A stretch of 64,000 nt of DNA, taken from assembly GCA_903835235.1 (NCBI GenBank), contig CAILMF010000008.1:90043-154042 (forward strand), given 5' to 3'. This DNA is from an uncultured Rhodospirillales bacterium. GTDB lineage: Bacteria; Pseudomonadota; Alphaproteobacteria; Acetobacterales; Acetobacteraceae. How positions within the stretch are numbered: the first letter of the stretch is position 1; every line of letters begins with the position of its first letter. The translations under genes were made by a program, and so were the position numbers. The notes under the pieces are model-generated. The model searched no databases. It saw only the letters and a program-made list of their open reading frames with translations, and had not been told where the DNA came from. Below, piece by piece: positions 19,222-28,150 of the stretch.

Positions 19222-19782
19222 TTACTGGCCGCGCCCGCCGGCGGAATCCCCGCCGGGGCTGGTGCGGCCCACGAAATCGATTCGGTTCAGTTCCTGCTGG
19301 GTCTCGGCCGCCGCCAGCGCGGTGTGCGGCAGCGGCGGCAGGGCGCCCAGGCGGGCAAAGGTTGTGGCGGGTTGCGGATAGAGTGCCTGAGGCAGCGCCT
19401 CGGCGCCACCACCGCGCACCACGGCGTAGAGTGAATCCACCACGGGCTGCGGCAGCGCATCCGGCGCAATGCCCAGCGCCTCGCGCCATTCCGTCCGCGC
19501 GCGCTGCAACCCGAAGGTCACCTGCGGCTGGAACTCGACCCAGCGCGGGCCGACGGGGATTTCCGCGGCCAGGTATTCCATGCCGGCCAGGGCGCGCGCC
19601 GCCTCGCCCGGCTGCCCCGCCAGTACCGCCGGGGCGTTGAAGACGTAGGCGCTGCGCAGGATGGTCGTGCGCGTCGGGTCGCCAGAGCCGAGCACGGCAT
19701 CGGGCGGCAAGCTGGCAGTGGGCGGCAATGGGCCGCAGGCGGCAAGGCCCACCACCAGGCAGAATGGCATGAAGCGACGCAT
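19222..19782 (-). CDS. Lipoprotein C of a tandem paralogous triplet
   Basis: This 186-residue first gene of the minus-strand triplet has the signal MRRFMPFCLVVGLAACGPL with the lipobox LAAC. Homology to B is plain by eye: GSGDPTRTTIL, LAGQPGEAARALAGMEYL and WREALGIAPDALPQPVVDSLYAVVRGG each have a counterpart. The C-terminus ends in a Gly-rich tail (TSPGGDSAGGRGQ). The promoter should lie in the 90 bp before it. No known domain is recognised. Confidence 0.75.
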   Translation of the reverse strand: MRRFMPFCLVVGLAACGPLPPTASLPPDAVLGSGDPTRTTILRSAYVFNAPAVLAGQPGEAARALAGMEYLAAEIPVGPRWVEFQPQVTFGLQRARTEWREALGIAPDALPQPVVDSLYAVVRGGGAEALPQALYPQPATTFARLGALPPLPHTALAAAETQQELNRIDFVGRTSPGGDSAGGRGQ

Positions 19783-19872
19783 GGCGTTGTCTCCTCCGTT
19801 TCCCCTGGGGTGAACTTCGCCGGCAGACTGGCCTGCGGTAACGGGTGGGGCAACCGAAGCTTCGTTAATGCC

Positions 19873-20850
19873 TCAGTAACAGCCCGCAACACGGCCGCGT
19901 GAGCGGACCAGCGCCAGCACGGTGCGGCAGGTGGGCACCGGCAGCTCCACCATCTCGGCCAGTTCCACCACGCTGCCCAGCAGCGCGTCGATCTCCATGG
20001 GACGGCCGCGTTCCAGGTCCTGCAGCATGCTGGTCTTGTGCGCGCCCACCTCGGCGCCGCCGGCGATGCGCTTGTCGACATCGATGGCGAATTTCACGCC
20101 GAGCGCCTCGGCCACGGCCTGGGCTTCCAGCATCATCTGGCGGCAGACCGCGCGCAGTTCCGGCTCGCCGGTGATGATGTCGAGCGTCGCGCCGGTCAGC
20201 GCGGAAAGCGGGTTGAAGGCCAGGTTGCCCCACAGCTTGACCCACATCTCGTCGCGGATGCGCGGGCGGACCGGGGCCTTGAAGCCGGCCGCCATCAGCG
20301 CCTTGGAGAGCGCCTCGGCGCGCGGGCTGCGGCTGCCATCCGGCTCGCCCAAGGTGAAGCGGTCGCCGTAGGTGTGGTCGATGACGCCGGGCTCCGGCAC
20401 CTCGGCCGCGGGATAGACGATGCAGCCGATGGCGCGGCTGGGGTGCAGCAGCTCGCCCACCGTGCCGTCGGGGTCCACGGAGGTGACGCGACGATCCTCG
20501 TGGGCGCCGGGCAGCTTATAAAAATACCACCAGGGGATGCCGTTGACGGCCGAGACGATGGCGGTCTCTGGCCCCAGCAGCGGCTGCATCTGCTTCGCGG
20601 CGCCGGGCAGCGAATGGGCCTTCAAGGTTACCACAACGTAATCCTGCGGCCCCGCTTCCTCGGCTGAGGCGACGCAGCGCGGGTGGGTGACGGACTCCAC
20701 GCCCTCGCTGCGCAGGCGCAGGCCATGCTGCTGCATGGCGGCCAAATGCGGGCCGCGGGCGATGACGGTGACCTCGTGCTCGCCCTTGGCGGCCAGCTTG
20801 GCGGCCATCAGGCCGCCGATGGCGCCGGCGCCGAAAATGCAGATCTTCAT
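19873..20850 (-). CDS. panE: PanE/ApbA-type 2-dehydropantoate 2-reductase
   Basis: The 325-residue NADPH-dependent reductase opens with the Rossmann motif GAGAIGG at 7-13 and keeps the ketopantoate-reductase C-terminal domain, including the catalytic lysine region DEMWVKLWGNLAFNPLSAL and the substrate-side segment ELRAVCRQMMLEA. The classical role is reducing 2-dehydropantoate to pantoate for CoA synthesis. Many paralogs in this family act on other 2-keto acids. It is last in a minus-strand group with an oxalyl-CoA-synthetase-like ligase and an OxlT-like carrier, so a catabolic keto-acid reductase is an alternative. A palindromic repeat separates it from the ligase gene. Confidence 0.8.
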   Translation of the reverse strand: MKICIFGAGAIGGLMAAKLAAKGEHEVTVIARGPHLAAMQQHGLRLRSEGVESVTHPRCVASAEEAGPQDYVVVTLKAHSLPGAAKQMQPLLGPETAIVSAVNGIPWWYFYKLPGAHEDRRVTSVDPDGTVGELLHPSRAIGCIVYPAAEVPEPGVIDHTYGDRFTLGEPDGSRSPRAEALSKALMAAGFKAPVRPRIRDEMWVKLWGNLAFNPLSALTGATLDIITGEPELRAVCRQMMLEAQAVAEALGVKFAIDVDKRIAGGAEVGAHKTSMLQDLERGRPMEIDALLGSVVELAEMVELPVPTCRTVLALVRSRGRVAGCY

Positions 20851-20874
20851 GGGGAGGTCTCCGTATGGCTTCCC

Positions 20875-20957
20875 CTCCCCCGTTGGCGGGGGAGAGTCGG
20901 GGGGGGGTGGGGCGGTGCTGGCCCCCACCCCATCCCTCCCCCGCCCGCGGGGGAGGG
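20875..20957. repeat. Composite palindromic intergenic repeat
   Basis: Three hairpins sit side by side: an 8-bp stem CTCCCCCG/CGGGGGAG (20875-20894), a G-rich/C-rich imperfect arm (about 20903-20931), and a 10-bp stem CCCTCCCCCG/CGGGGGAGGG (20934-20957). The 3' half from about 20909 recurs with few changes inside the pdhB linker (49763-49805). It looks like a REP-type mobile palindrome; termination or mRNA protection are possible side effects. Confidence 0.75.
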
Positions 20958-20965
20958 TGTTTGGT

Positions 20966-22489
20966 TCAGGCGGTCACGCCCAGCTTTTCGGCCAGGCCGA
21001 TGCGCATCAGCTTGCCGGTCGCACCCTTCGGGATTTCCGCCAGGAAGACGATCTTGCGCGGCACCTTGAAGTCCGCCAGGTGCTTCGCGGCGTGGTCGCG
21101 CAGCTCGCGCTCCGTCACCTCCATGCCTTCCTTCAGCACCACGGCGGCGCCGACTTCCTCGCCCAGCATGGTGTGCGGAATGCTGAAGGTCAGCGCCTGG
21201 GCCACGGCGGGGTGCTCGCTCAGCACGCCGTCCACCTCCAGCGGGCTGACCTGCTCGCCGCCGCGCTTGATCAGTTCCTTCAGCCGGCCGGTCAGCAGCA
21301 GGTAGCCATCGGCGTCGAACATCCCCTGGTCGCCGGTGCGGAACCAGCCCTTGGTGAAGGCCTTTTCGTTCGCTTCCGGATTGGCCTCGTAGCCATGCGT
21401 CACGTTGGCGCCGCGGATGACGACCTCGCCGATCTCGCCCTTGGGCAAAATCTCGCCGTCATCATCCATGATGGCCACTTCCGGCCCGGCGGGCAGGCCG
21501 ACCAGGCCGGGCTTCTGCGCGCGGGGCGGCAGCGGGTTGCTGCACATCTGGTGGCTGGCCTCGGTCATGCCATAGGCCTCGATCACCGGGGCGCTGAACG
21601 CCGCGGCCAGGTCCTTCATCGCCTGCGCCGGCAGGCTGGCGGAGGAGGAGCGGATGAAGCGCAAGGGCGCGCGGCGGATGACCTCCGCGTTGCGCTCGGC
21701 CCGCTGCAAAATCGCCTGATGCATGGTCGGCACCGCCGTGTACCAGCTGGGGCGTTCGGCATCCAACAGGCCGAAGAAGCGCAGCGCGTTGAAGCCAGGC
21801 GTGCAGATGACGGCGCCGCCGGCGGCCAGGGAGGCCAGCGTCGCCGCGATGAGGCCGTGGATGTGGAACAGCGGCATCACGTTGAGGCAGGCATCGGCGC
21901 GGGTCAGCGCGAGCGTCCCGGCGATGTTGCGGGCACTGGCGGAAACATTGCCATGGGTCAGCGGCACGATCTTCGGCCGCGCCGTGGTGCCGGAGGTGTG
22001 CAGCACCAGCGCCACGTCTTCTTCCAACGCCATGCCGGGCTTGGCGGCGGCGCCGGGGGTGCCACCTTCCAGGCTGAAGCGGCCGGCGCCGCCGACGGTG
22101 TCGGGCACCAGTTCCAGCACCGGCACGCCCAGCTTCTGCGCCACGGCGCGGGCCGGGGTTTCCCAGCCGGCCTGCACCACCAGCGCCTTCGCGCTCAGGT
22201 CGGTCAGGTAGAACTCGAACTCCTCGGCCTTGTAGGCCGGGTTCAGCGGGGCGGTGGTGGCGCCGCCGGCAATGGCGACGAAGGCGGCGGCCATTTCCGG
22301 GCCGTTCGGCAGCACGATCGCCACCCGGTCGCCACGGCCGATGCCGATGCCGTTCAGCCGGGCGACCGTGCTGGCGGTCAGTTCGCGCAGGCCACCATAG
22401 GACAGCGAGGCGCGTTCCGGCGCGCGGATGGCGGGCAGGCTGGCCTCGCCCACCTGGAGCAATTGGGCGACGGTCTTGAAGTCAGGCAT
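20966..22489 (-). CDS. Acyl-CoA synthetase, oxalate-CoA ligase (AAE3/PCS60) type
   Basis: This 507-residue adenylate-forming enzyme has the AMP-binding P-loop LHTSGTTARPKIVPLTH, the MPLFHIHGLIA block, YTAVPTMHQAIL, the EAYGMTEASH motif, TGDQGMFDADGYLLLTGR and the C-terminal lysine in PKGATGK. YTAVPTxHQ, LRFIRSxSASL and SNPLPP are hallmarks of the oxalyl-CoA synthetase group (plant AAE3, yeast Pcs60) as I recall it, rather than of long-chain ligases. That fits the next gene upstream, an OxlT-like carrier. Oxalyl-CoA decarboxylase is not in the window, so the downstream fate of oxalyl-CoA is open. The alternative is another short-chain acyl-CoA ligase. Confidence 0.8.
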   Translation of the reverse strand: MPDFKTVAQLLQVGEASLPAIRAPERASLSYGGLRELTASTVARLNGIGIGRGDRVAIVLPNGPEMAAAFVAIAGGATTAPLNPAYKAEEFEFYLTDLSAKALVVQAGWETPARAVAQKLGVPVLELVPDTVGGAGRFSLEGGTPGAAAKPGMALEEDVALVLHTSGTTARPKIVPLTHGNVSASARNIAGTLALTRADACLNVMPLFHIHGLIAATLASLAAGGAVICTPGFNALRFFGLLDAERPSWYTAVPTMHQAILQRAERNAEVIRRAPLRFIRSSSASLPAQAMKDLAAAFSAPVIEAYGMTEASHQMCSNPLPPRAQKPGLVGLPAGPEVAIMDDDGEILPKGEIGEVVIRGANVTHGYEANPEANEKAFTKGWFRTGDQGMFDADGYLLLTGRLKELIKRGGEQVSPLEVDGVLSEHPAVAQALTFSIPHTMLGEEVGAAVVLKEGMEVTERELRDHAAKHLADFKVPRKIVFLAEIPKGATGKLMRIGLAEKLGVTA

Positions 22490-22588
22490 CGGCGGCCTCG
22501 TTCTTTCTCAGGACGGTAGCGGCTTGTTTAACGCAAACGCCGGCCAGGTAAAATCACCCGGCCGGCGGTGCGAGGCGGGCCGTGGGGG

Positions 22589-23917
22589 TCAGCGCAGTGC
22601 CTCGCCGGCGATGACGGCGGCATGCGGCAACTCGTTCTCCACCGCCGGCGGCAGTTGCCGCCTGGCCATGCGGGCGCGCATCGGCTTGACCAGCAGCAGC
22701 GCCATGGCGCTGGCCAGCAGGTTGGCGGCGACCACCACGTAGAACACGCCGTTCCAGCTGCCCGTCGCCTCCTGCACCCAGGAGGAGAACGGCACCAGCA
22801 GCGCCGCCGTGCCCTTGGCAGTGTAGAGCATGCCGTAATTGGCCGTGGCGTATTTGCGGCCGTAGATGTCGGTGCAGAGGCTGGGGAACAGGCTGTAGAT
22901 CTCGCCCCAGGCGAAGAACACGAAGCCCGAGAGCACCACGAACAGCACGGGGTCGTGGGCGAAGGTGGCCAGCAGCCAGATGCCGATGCCTTCCAGCCCG
23001 AAGGCGATGAACATGGTGTTCTCGCGGCCGATATGGTCGCTGACCCAGCCGAAGAAGGGCCGCGTCAGGCCGTTGAGGATGCGGTCGATGGAGAGCGCGA
23101 ATTGCAGCGCCGGCAGGGTGAGGCCGAGCACGCTGACCGGCACATCGGCCACGCCATAGTCGCGCGCCATCGGCGCCAGCTGGGCCACCGCCATCAGCCC
23201 GCCGGCGCAGACCATGACGAACATGGCGTAGAGCACCCAGAACAGCGGGCTGCGGGCGACCTCGCCGGGGGTGTAGTCGCGCGCGGATTGCGCCGCCAGC
23301 GTGGCGGCCGAGGGGGCCGGGGTTTCGCCCGGCTTCGGTGCCCGCAGGAACACCGCGGCGGCGATGACGATGATCCCCTGGCCCAGGCCGAACCAGAGGA
23401 AGGCGGCCTGGTAGCCCTGCGACGCGATGGTGTTGGCGATGGGGATGACGGTGAGCGCGGAGCCACCGCCGAAGCCGCCGGCGACGATGCCCGCCGCCAG
23501 GCCGCGCCGGTCCGGGAACCACTTCAGCGCATTGCCGACGCTGGCGGAATAGACCACGCCGGCGCCGATGCCGCCCAGCGCCGCCGCCAGGTAGAGCACG
23601 ACGAGCGAGGTGGCATAGCTGTTGGCCACCCAGGCGCAGCCGACCATCAACCCGCCCAGGGCCACGCTGATGGCCGGGCCGAAGCGGTCGATCAGCCAGC
23701 CTTCGATCGGCACCAGCCAGGTCTGCATCAGGATGAAGATGGTGAAGGCGATCTGGATGTCGCGGCGCGACCAGCCCTGCGCCTGTTCGATGGGGGTGAC
23801 GAAGAGGGTCCAGCCATATTGCAGGTTGGCGATCATCACCATGCAGGTGACGCCGAGGGCGAGTTGCAGCCAACGCCAGGGCGGCGTCGGCGCGGCCGCG
23901 GAAGTGGTGTGGGACAT
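22589..23917 (-). CDS. MFS transporter, oxalate/formate antiporter (OxlT) type
   Basis: This 442-residue inner-membrane carrier has about twelve predicted helices. Features of the OxlT group are the opening NLQYGWTLFVTPIE, the KWFPDRRGLAAGIVAGGFGGG loop after helix 4, SPLFWVLYAMF before helix 7, and SLFPSLCTDIYGRKYATANYGMLYTAKG late in the protein. It starts behind GGGGAGAAC and precedes the ligase by 99 bp, so the two probably form an oxalate uptake and activation unit. Other carboxylates are possible, since OxlT-like sequences also carry malonate- or formate-linked substrates. Confidence 0.8.
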   Translation of the reverse strand: MSHTTSAAAPTPPWRWLQLALGVTCMVMIANLQYGWTLFVTPIEQAQGWSRRDIQIAFTIFILMQTWLVPIEGWLIDRFGPAISVALGGLMVGCAWVANSYATSLVVLYLAAALGGIGAGVVYSASVGNALKWFPDRRGLAAGIVAGGFGGGSALTVIPIANTIASQGYQAAFLWFGLGQGIIVIAAAVFLRAPKPGETPAPSAATLAAQSARDYTPGEVARSPLFWVLYAMFVMVCAGGLMAVAQLAPMARDYGVADVPVSVLGLTLPALQFALSIDRILNGLTRPFFGWVSDHIGRENTMFIAFGLEGIGIWLLATFAHDPVLFVVLSGFVFFAWGEIYSLFPSLCTDIYGRKYATANYGMLYTAKGTAALLVPFSSWVQEATGSWNGVFYVVVAANLLASAMALLLVKPMRARMARRQLPPAVENELPHAAVIAGEALR

Positions 23918-24361
23918 GGGCGTTCTCCCCTAATGGCCAGCTGAATTGGGTTGATTCGATGAGAGGATGATCCGAGGATCGCGACCGTCCATCACCCGTT
24001 CGGGTGAGACGCCGCGCGGGGGCACCTGGCCGGTGGCAGGCGGTTGGCGCCGGGGTCCGGGAGGCGGGTGCTGGGTATCGGGCATCTGGTTCGTTCCGCT
24101 GCTGGCTGGAACGATGCTCTCAGGCGGGACCGGGGCGAGGCGAGTGAAGAAACCGTTAGGTTAAGAAATTATCTAATATTTTCTTATGTTTACGCATGCT
24201 CTTCGCCGATTTTCGCGCAATTTACCCGGTTTTGCGGCAATTCTGTCGATAATTTACCCGTTGGCGCTGCGCGTGCGGCGCCCCCGCCCCGGTGGGACCG
24301 GGGCGTTGCGACGGGGCGAACCAGGCCGAGCGGCCCGGGCGATGCGGTGGCGCGGCCGGTA
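23918..24361. promoter_or_regulatory. 444-bp intergenic region with AT-rich island upstream of the OxlT-like gene
   Basis: No credible gene lies here. The stretch around 24160-24262 is unusually AT-rich for this genome. It holds two direct copies of AATTTACCCG (24219-24228 and 24251-24260, 32 bp apart) and a partial dyad GAAAATATTAGATAATTTC read on the minus strand near 24168-24186. Because the transporter gene runs away from this side, the region most likely contains its promoter and operators. The regulator is not identified. Confidence 0.45.
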
Positions 24362-24883
24362 TCAGCCCAGCGAGGCGCGGTGGCGGTGGCCCAGTTCCGC
24401 GTAATGCGCGGCGGTGCGGTCGAAGCCGGCGCTCTCGGCGTCGGTCAGCAGCTTGCGCAGCTTGGCCGGGTTGCCCATCCACTGCTCCTGCCGGCCCATC
24501 ACCTTGTTGGGCGGCAGGATCGAGCCGGCGGCCAGCATCGAGCCTTCATGCATCACCGCGCCATCCAGCACGGTGGCGCCCATGCCGACGAAGGCGCGGT
24601 CCTCCAGCGTGCAGGCATGGATGATGCAGGCATGGCCGATGGTGACCTGGTTGCCGAGGATGCAGGGCTCGCGCCCTCGGTTGACGTGCAGGATGCTGCC
24701 ATCCTGGATGTTGGTCGCCTCGCCGATGCGGATGAAGTTGGTGTCTCCGCGCAGCACGCAGTGGTACCAGACCGTACTGTTGGGGCCGATCTCGACATCA
24801 CCGATGACCGCGGCGGTGGGCGCGACCCAGGCCGTGGGGTGGATGCGCGGCCACTTGCCCTCGAAGGGGAAGATGCTGGTCAT
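24362..24883 (-). CDS. Gamma-carbonic-anhydrase-like hexapeptide protein
   Basis: This 173-residue left-handed beta-helix protein belongs to the gamma carbonic anhydrase family (YrdA/PaaY type). Hexapeptide repeats run from about residue 20 to 130 ([44 protein letters not shown]). The three zinc ligands of active members, H66, H84 and H89, are all present. The reaction would be reversible CO2 hydration, though many family members have unproven activity. The start overlaps the argC stop by four bases (ATGA), placing it at the end of the rplM-rpsI-argC group. Confidence 0.88.
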   Translation of the reverse strand: MTSIFPFEGKWPRIHPTAWVAPTAAVIGDVEIGPNSTVWYHCVLRGDTNFIRIGEATNIQDGSILHVNRGREPCILGNQVTIGHACIIHACTLEDRAFVGMGATVLDGAVMHEGSMLAAGSILPPNKVMGRQEQWMGNPAKLRKLLTDAESAGFDRTAAHYAELGHRHRASLG

Positions 24884-25827
24884 TCGGCGGCGGCCTTCAG
24901 CGAGGTGACGACGGCGATGCCGAGCATCAGGCCGATATTCTGCACCGCCGCGCCGGAGGCACCCTTGCCCAGGTTGTCGTAGCGCGCGGTCAGCACGGCC
25001 TGGCCGTACTTGTCATTGCCGTGCACCCGCAGCTCCAGCGCGTTGGTGTTGTTCAGCGCCTGGGGTTCCAGCTTGGCGCTGGCCGGCACCACCCGCACAT
25101 GCTCGCCGCCGGCATAGCGCGCGGCCAGCACGGCCTCGATGTCAGCGGCCTTGGGCTTGCCGGGCAGCGTCTCCAGGTGCAGCGGAATGCTGTCAATCAT
25201 GCCCTGGCGGAAGTCGCCGACGCTGGGCACGAAGATCGGCCGCCGGGTCAGCCCGCTGTAGAGCTGGAGCTCGACGATGTGCTTGTGCTCCAGCCCCAGG
25301 CCATACAGCTCGAAGTCCGGGGCCGTGCGGGCTTCATAGGCCGCGATCATGGCGTTGCCGCCGCCGGAGAAGCCGGAGATGGCGTTGCAGGTGATGGGGT
25401 GGTCGGCCGGGATGATCCCGGCCTCGATCAGCGGGCGCAGCAGCAGGATGCCGCCCGTCGGGTAGCAGCCGGGGTTGGAGACACGCATCGCCGCGGCGAT
25501 CTTCGCCGGCTGCTCGGCGCTGAGCTCCGCCAGGCCATAGGCCCAGTCCGGGTTCACCCGGTGCGCAGTGGAGGCGTCCAGCAGCTTCGGCGCCGCATCG
25601 CCCAGGCTGGCGGCCAGGGCGGCGCTTTCCTTCGCGGCGTCGTCCGGCAGGCAGAGCACGACCAGGTCCACCTCGGACATCATCTCGCGGCGCGCCTCGG
25701 GGTCCTTGCGGCGGGCCGCGTCGATGCTGCGCACCGCCACGTTCGGCAGCAGCGCCAGGCGGTCGCGGATCTGCAGGCCGGTGGTGCCGGCTTCGCCATC
25801 GATGAAGACAGTGGGCGTCTTGGCCAT
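24880..25827 (-). CDS. argC: N-acetyl-gamma-glutamyl-phosphate reductase (short type)
   Basis: ArgC reduces N-acetylglutamyl phosphate to the semialdehyde in arginine synthesis. The 315-residue protein is the shorter type 2 form, with the NADP motif [10 protein letters not shown], the catalytic Cys121 in SNPGCYPTG and the histidine in LEHKHIVE. I use the ATG at 25827, since the upstream extension of 29 codons would run through the rpsI terminator hairpin. The order rplM-rpsI-argC is usual in alphaproteobacteria. Having a terminator just before it suggests its own promoter or partial read-through. Confidence 0.93.
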   Translation of the reverse strand: MAKTPTVFIDGEAGTTGLQIRDRLALLPNVAVRSIDAARRKDPEARREMMSEVDLVVLCLPDDAAKESAALAASLGDAAPKLLDASTAHRVNPDWAYGLAELSAEQPAKIAAAMRVSNPGCYPTGGILLLRPLIEAGIIPADHPITCNAISGFSGGGNAMIAAYEARTAPDFELYGLGLEHKHIVELQLYSGLTRRPIFVPSVGDFRQGMIDSIPLHLETLPGKPKAADIEAVLAARYAGGEHVRVVPASAKLEPQALNNTNALELRVHGNDKYGQAVLTARYDNLGKGASGAAVQNIGLMLGIAVVTSLKAAAE

Positions 25828-25870
25828 GTTCGTGGACTCCGTCGCGGAAGCAGTATGCCCTGAAACGCAA

Positions 25871-25900
25871 CAAGGGCGGGACCTTGCGGACCCGCCCTTG
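25871..25900 (-). terminator. Intrinsic terminator after rpsI
   Basis: A 10-bp perfect stem (CAAGGGCGGG/CCCGCCCTTG) with a 10-nt loop follows the rpsI stop. On the minus strand it leads into a T-rich stretch (TTGTTGCGTTTC). It probably limits ribosomal transcription into argC. Confidence 0.75.
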
Positions 25901-25946
25901 CGTATATCGGCCATGCGGCCGGCGCGTAACGCCGGTCCGTCGGCGT

Positions 25947-26450
25947 TTAGCGCTTGCTGAACTGGAAGCTGCGTCGGGCCTTCGCCTTGCCGTACTTCTT
26001 GCGTTCGACCACACGCGGGTCGCGCGTCAGGAAGCCGGCCTTCTTCAGGATCGGGCGCAGCGCCGGTTCATAGTTGGTCAGCGCGCGGCTGATGCCGTGG
26101 CGCACCGCGCCGGCCTGGCCCGAAAGCCCGCCGCCGACCACGGTCACGATCACGTCGAACTGCTGGTAGCGGTCCACCACCAGGAAGGGCTGGGTGATCA
26201 GCATGCGCAGCACCGGGCGGGCGAAGTAGCGGCCAACCGGGCGGTCGTTGACGGTGATGACGCCCTTGCCCGGCTTCACCCAGACGCGGGCAACCGCGTT
26301 CTTGCGGCGGCCGGTGGCGTAGCTGCGCCCTTGGGCGTCGCGCTTCACCTGGTAGACCGGGGCGGCTTCGCCATTGGTCTGCACCGCGGGGGTGCCGGCG
26401 ACCATCGCCTTCAGGTCGGCCAGGGAGTCACTGGTTTGCTGTTCGCTCAT
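25947..26450 (-). CDS. rpsI: 30S ribosomal protein S9
   Basis: S9 is a small-subunit head protein. Its 167 residues include the N-terminal extension common in alphaproteobacteria and the full S9 core: [51 protein letters not shown] and the basic C-terminus [16 protein letters not shown] that reaches the P-site tRNA. It begins two bases after the rplM stop. Confidence 0.98.
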   Translation of the reverse strand: MSEQQTSDSLADLKAMVAGTPAVQTNGEAAPVYQVKRDAQGRSYATGRRKNAVARVWVKPGKGVITVNDRPVGRYFARPVLRMLITQPFLVVDRYQQFDVIVTVVGGGLSGQAGAVRHGISRALTNYEPALRPILKKAGFLTRDPRVVERKKYGKAKARRSFQFSKR

Positions 26451-26452
26451 GC

Positions 26453-26926
26453 TCAGCCCGCCACGTTCTTACGGTTCAGCGCGCCGACATCCAGCGCCAC
26501 CGGCTGGTTGCCGGCATGCGGGTGTTCCGGCCCGGCATAGACGTGCAGGTTCTTCATCTGCACGCGGCCCAGCGGCCCGCGGGTGATCATGCGTTCCACC
26601 GCCTTCTCGACCACGCTCTCGGGGTGCTTGCCCGCGATGCGCGCCTTGAAGCTGCGTTCCTTGATGCCGCCGGCATAGCCGGTGTGCCAATAGAAGGTGG
26701 ACTGCTCGGCCTTGTTGCCGGTGACCTTCACCTTCTCGGCGTTGATCACGACGACATGGTCGCCGCAGTCGACATGCGGGGTGAACTGGGGCTTGTGCTT
26801 GCCGCGGAGACGGTTGGCAACGAGCGTGGCAAGGCGGCCGAGCACGAGGCCCTCCGCATTGATCACGATCCAGCCCTTGGTCACCTCGGCCGGCTTCAGC
26901 GAGCGGGTTTGCGCTTGCAATTGCAT
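26453..26926 (-). CDS. rplM: 50S ribosomal protein L13
   Basis: L13 is an early-assembly large-subunit protein. The 157-residue product shows [28 protein letters not shown] family sequence, the [17 protein letters not shown] block and [10 protein letters not shown]. The conserved rplM-rpsI pair is intact. The promoter should lie in the 174-bp gap shared with the divergent TctC gene at 27101. Confidence 0.98.
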   Translation of the reverse strand: MQLQAQTRSLKPAEVTKGWIVINAEGLVLGRLATLVANRLRGKHKPQFTPHVDCGDHVVVINAEKVKVTGNKAEQSTFYWHTGYAGGIKERSFKARIAGKHPESVVEKAVERMITRGPLGRVQMKNLHVYAGPEHPHAGNQPVALDVGALNRKNVAG

Positions 26927-27100
26927 CGGTTGAGTTCTGTCTGATCCAAAAGAGACGCGGCTTATTGCCGCTGGGGGCGCTGAGGTCAAGGGAAAACCGG
27001 GGATTTTCGCCTGCGGTATTCCGTTACCGTAGCCTGCGGCAGCGCCTTGCGGTGACGCCCCCGGCCCGGCCATGCTGCCACCCAAGGGAGAACAACGCCA

Positions 27101-28096
27101 ATGACCGGACCCAACCGCCGCCACCTGCTGGCCGCGCCCGCCCTGCTGCTGCCAGCAGTCGCCCAAGGGCAGGCCCAGGCCCAGGGGCAGCCCCATTCCA
27201 GCTATGCCGCGGGGCAGACCGTCACCCTGGTCAACCCCTATGCCGCCGGCGGCGCCAGCGACGTCATCGGCCGGGTGCTGACCGAGGGGCTTGCCGCCCG
27301 GCTCGGCGCCAATGTCATCATGGAACACCGCCCCGGCGCCTCCACCAGCCTGGCCGCCCGCCAGGTGGCGCGGGCCAAGCCGGATGGGCTGAGCCTGCTG
27401 ATGGGCACGATCGTGACCTACACCATGGCCCCGCTGGCGCTGAGGAACCCCGGCTACAACCCGGTGGAGGACTTCGCCCATGTCGGCATGGTGACCGACA
27501 GCATCTACGTGCTCTGCGCCAACCCGAAGTGGCAGAGCCTGGCCGAGATCCTGGCCGCGGCGAAGGCCGACCCCAAGCGGATCAACTATGCCAGCTGGGG
27601 CATCGGCACCACGGCGCACCTGCCGATGGTGGACCTTGGCATCCGCGCCGGGGTGGAGATGACCCATGTGCCCTACAACGGCAGCCCGCCGGCGCTGATC
27701 GACACCATCGCCGGCCGCACCGACCTGATGTTCGCGCTGCTGGCGGCCTGCAAGGGCCATATCGAAAGCGGCCGGCTGCGCCCGCTGGCCACCTGCGCGC
27801 TGGACCGCGCGGCGCTGCTGCCAGCGCTGCCGACCGTGGCGGAGCTGGGCTTCCCGGGCTTCCGCGTCGGCGGCTGGTACGGCGTTTCGGCACCGAAGGA
27901 GACGCCGGCGCCGGTGCTGACGCAGCTGGTGGCCGCTACCGCCGCCACCATGGCCTCGCCCGAGGCAAGGCGGGTGCTGGACCCCGTGGGCATGTTCGAG
28001 CAACCGTCGGGGCCGGCGCCGATGCTGGGCCGGATTGCCGAGGAACTGCGCCTGCATGCGGCGCTGATGCAGCGTTCCGGCGTGGTGCCGGAATAG
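27101..28096 (+). CDS. TctC/Bug solute-binding protein heading a catabolic operon
   Basis: This 331-residue periplasmic receptor has the signal [21 protein letters not shown] and the motifs [30 protein letters not shown] and [23 protein letters not shown]. It departs from the 2.5-7.6 kb array: the GAGG loop is GAST, and the DNxPS motif is missing ([11 protein letters not shown] instead), so it is a distant member with another ligand. It leads a plus-strand operon with a sugar-acid-type dehydratase, which suggests an aldonic or related hydroxy acid as substrate. It has a good ribosome site (AAGGGAGAAC). Confidence 0.9.
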   Translation: MTGPNRRHLLAAPALLLPAVAQGQAQAQGQPHSSYAAGQTVTLVNPYAAGGASDVIGRVLTEGLAARLGANVIMEHRPGASTSLAARQVARAKPDGLSLLMGTIVTYTMAPLALRNPGYNPVEDFAHVGMVTDSIYVLCANPKWQSLAEILAAAKADPKRINYASWGIGTTAHLPMVDLGIRAGVEMTHVPYNGSPPALIDTIAGRTDLMFALLAACKGHIESGRLRPLATCALDRAALLPALPTVAELGFPGFRVGGWYGVSAPKETPAPVLTQLVAATAATMASPEARRVLDPVGMFEQPSGPAPMLGRIAEELRLHAALMQRSGVVPE

Positions 28097-28150
28097 CGCC
28101 GCCGCCTTCCCCCCTTGCCATCCGCCCATAGCCAAGGCCCACTCCGCCCC

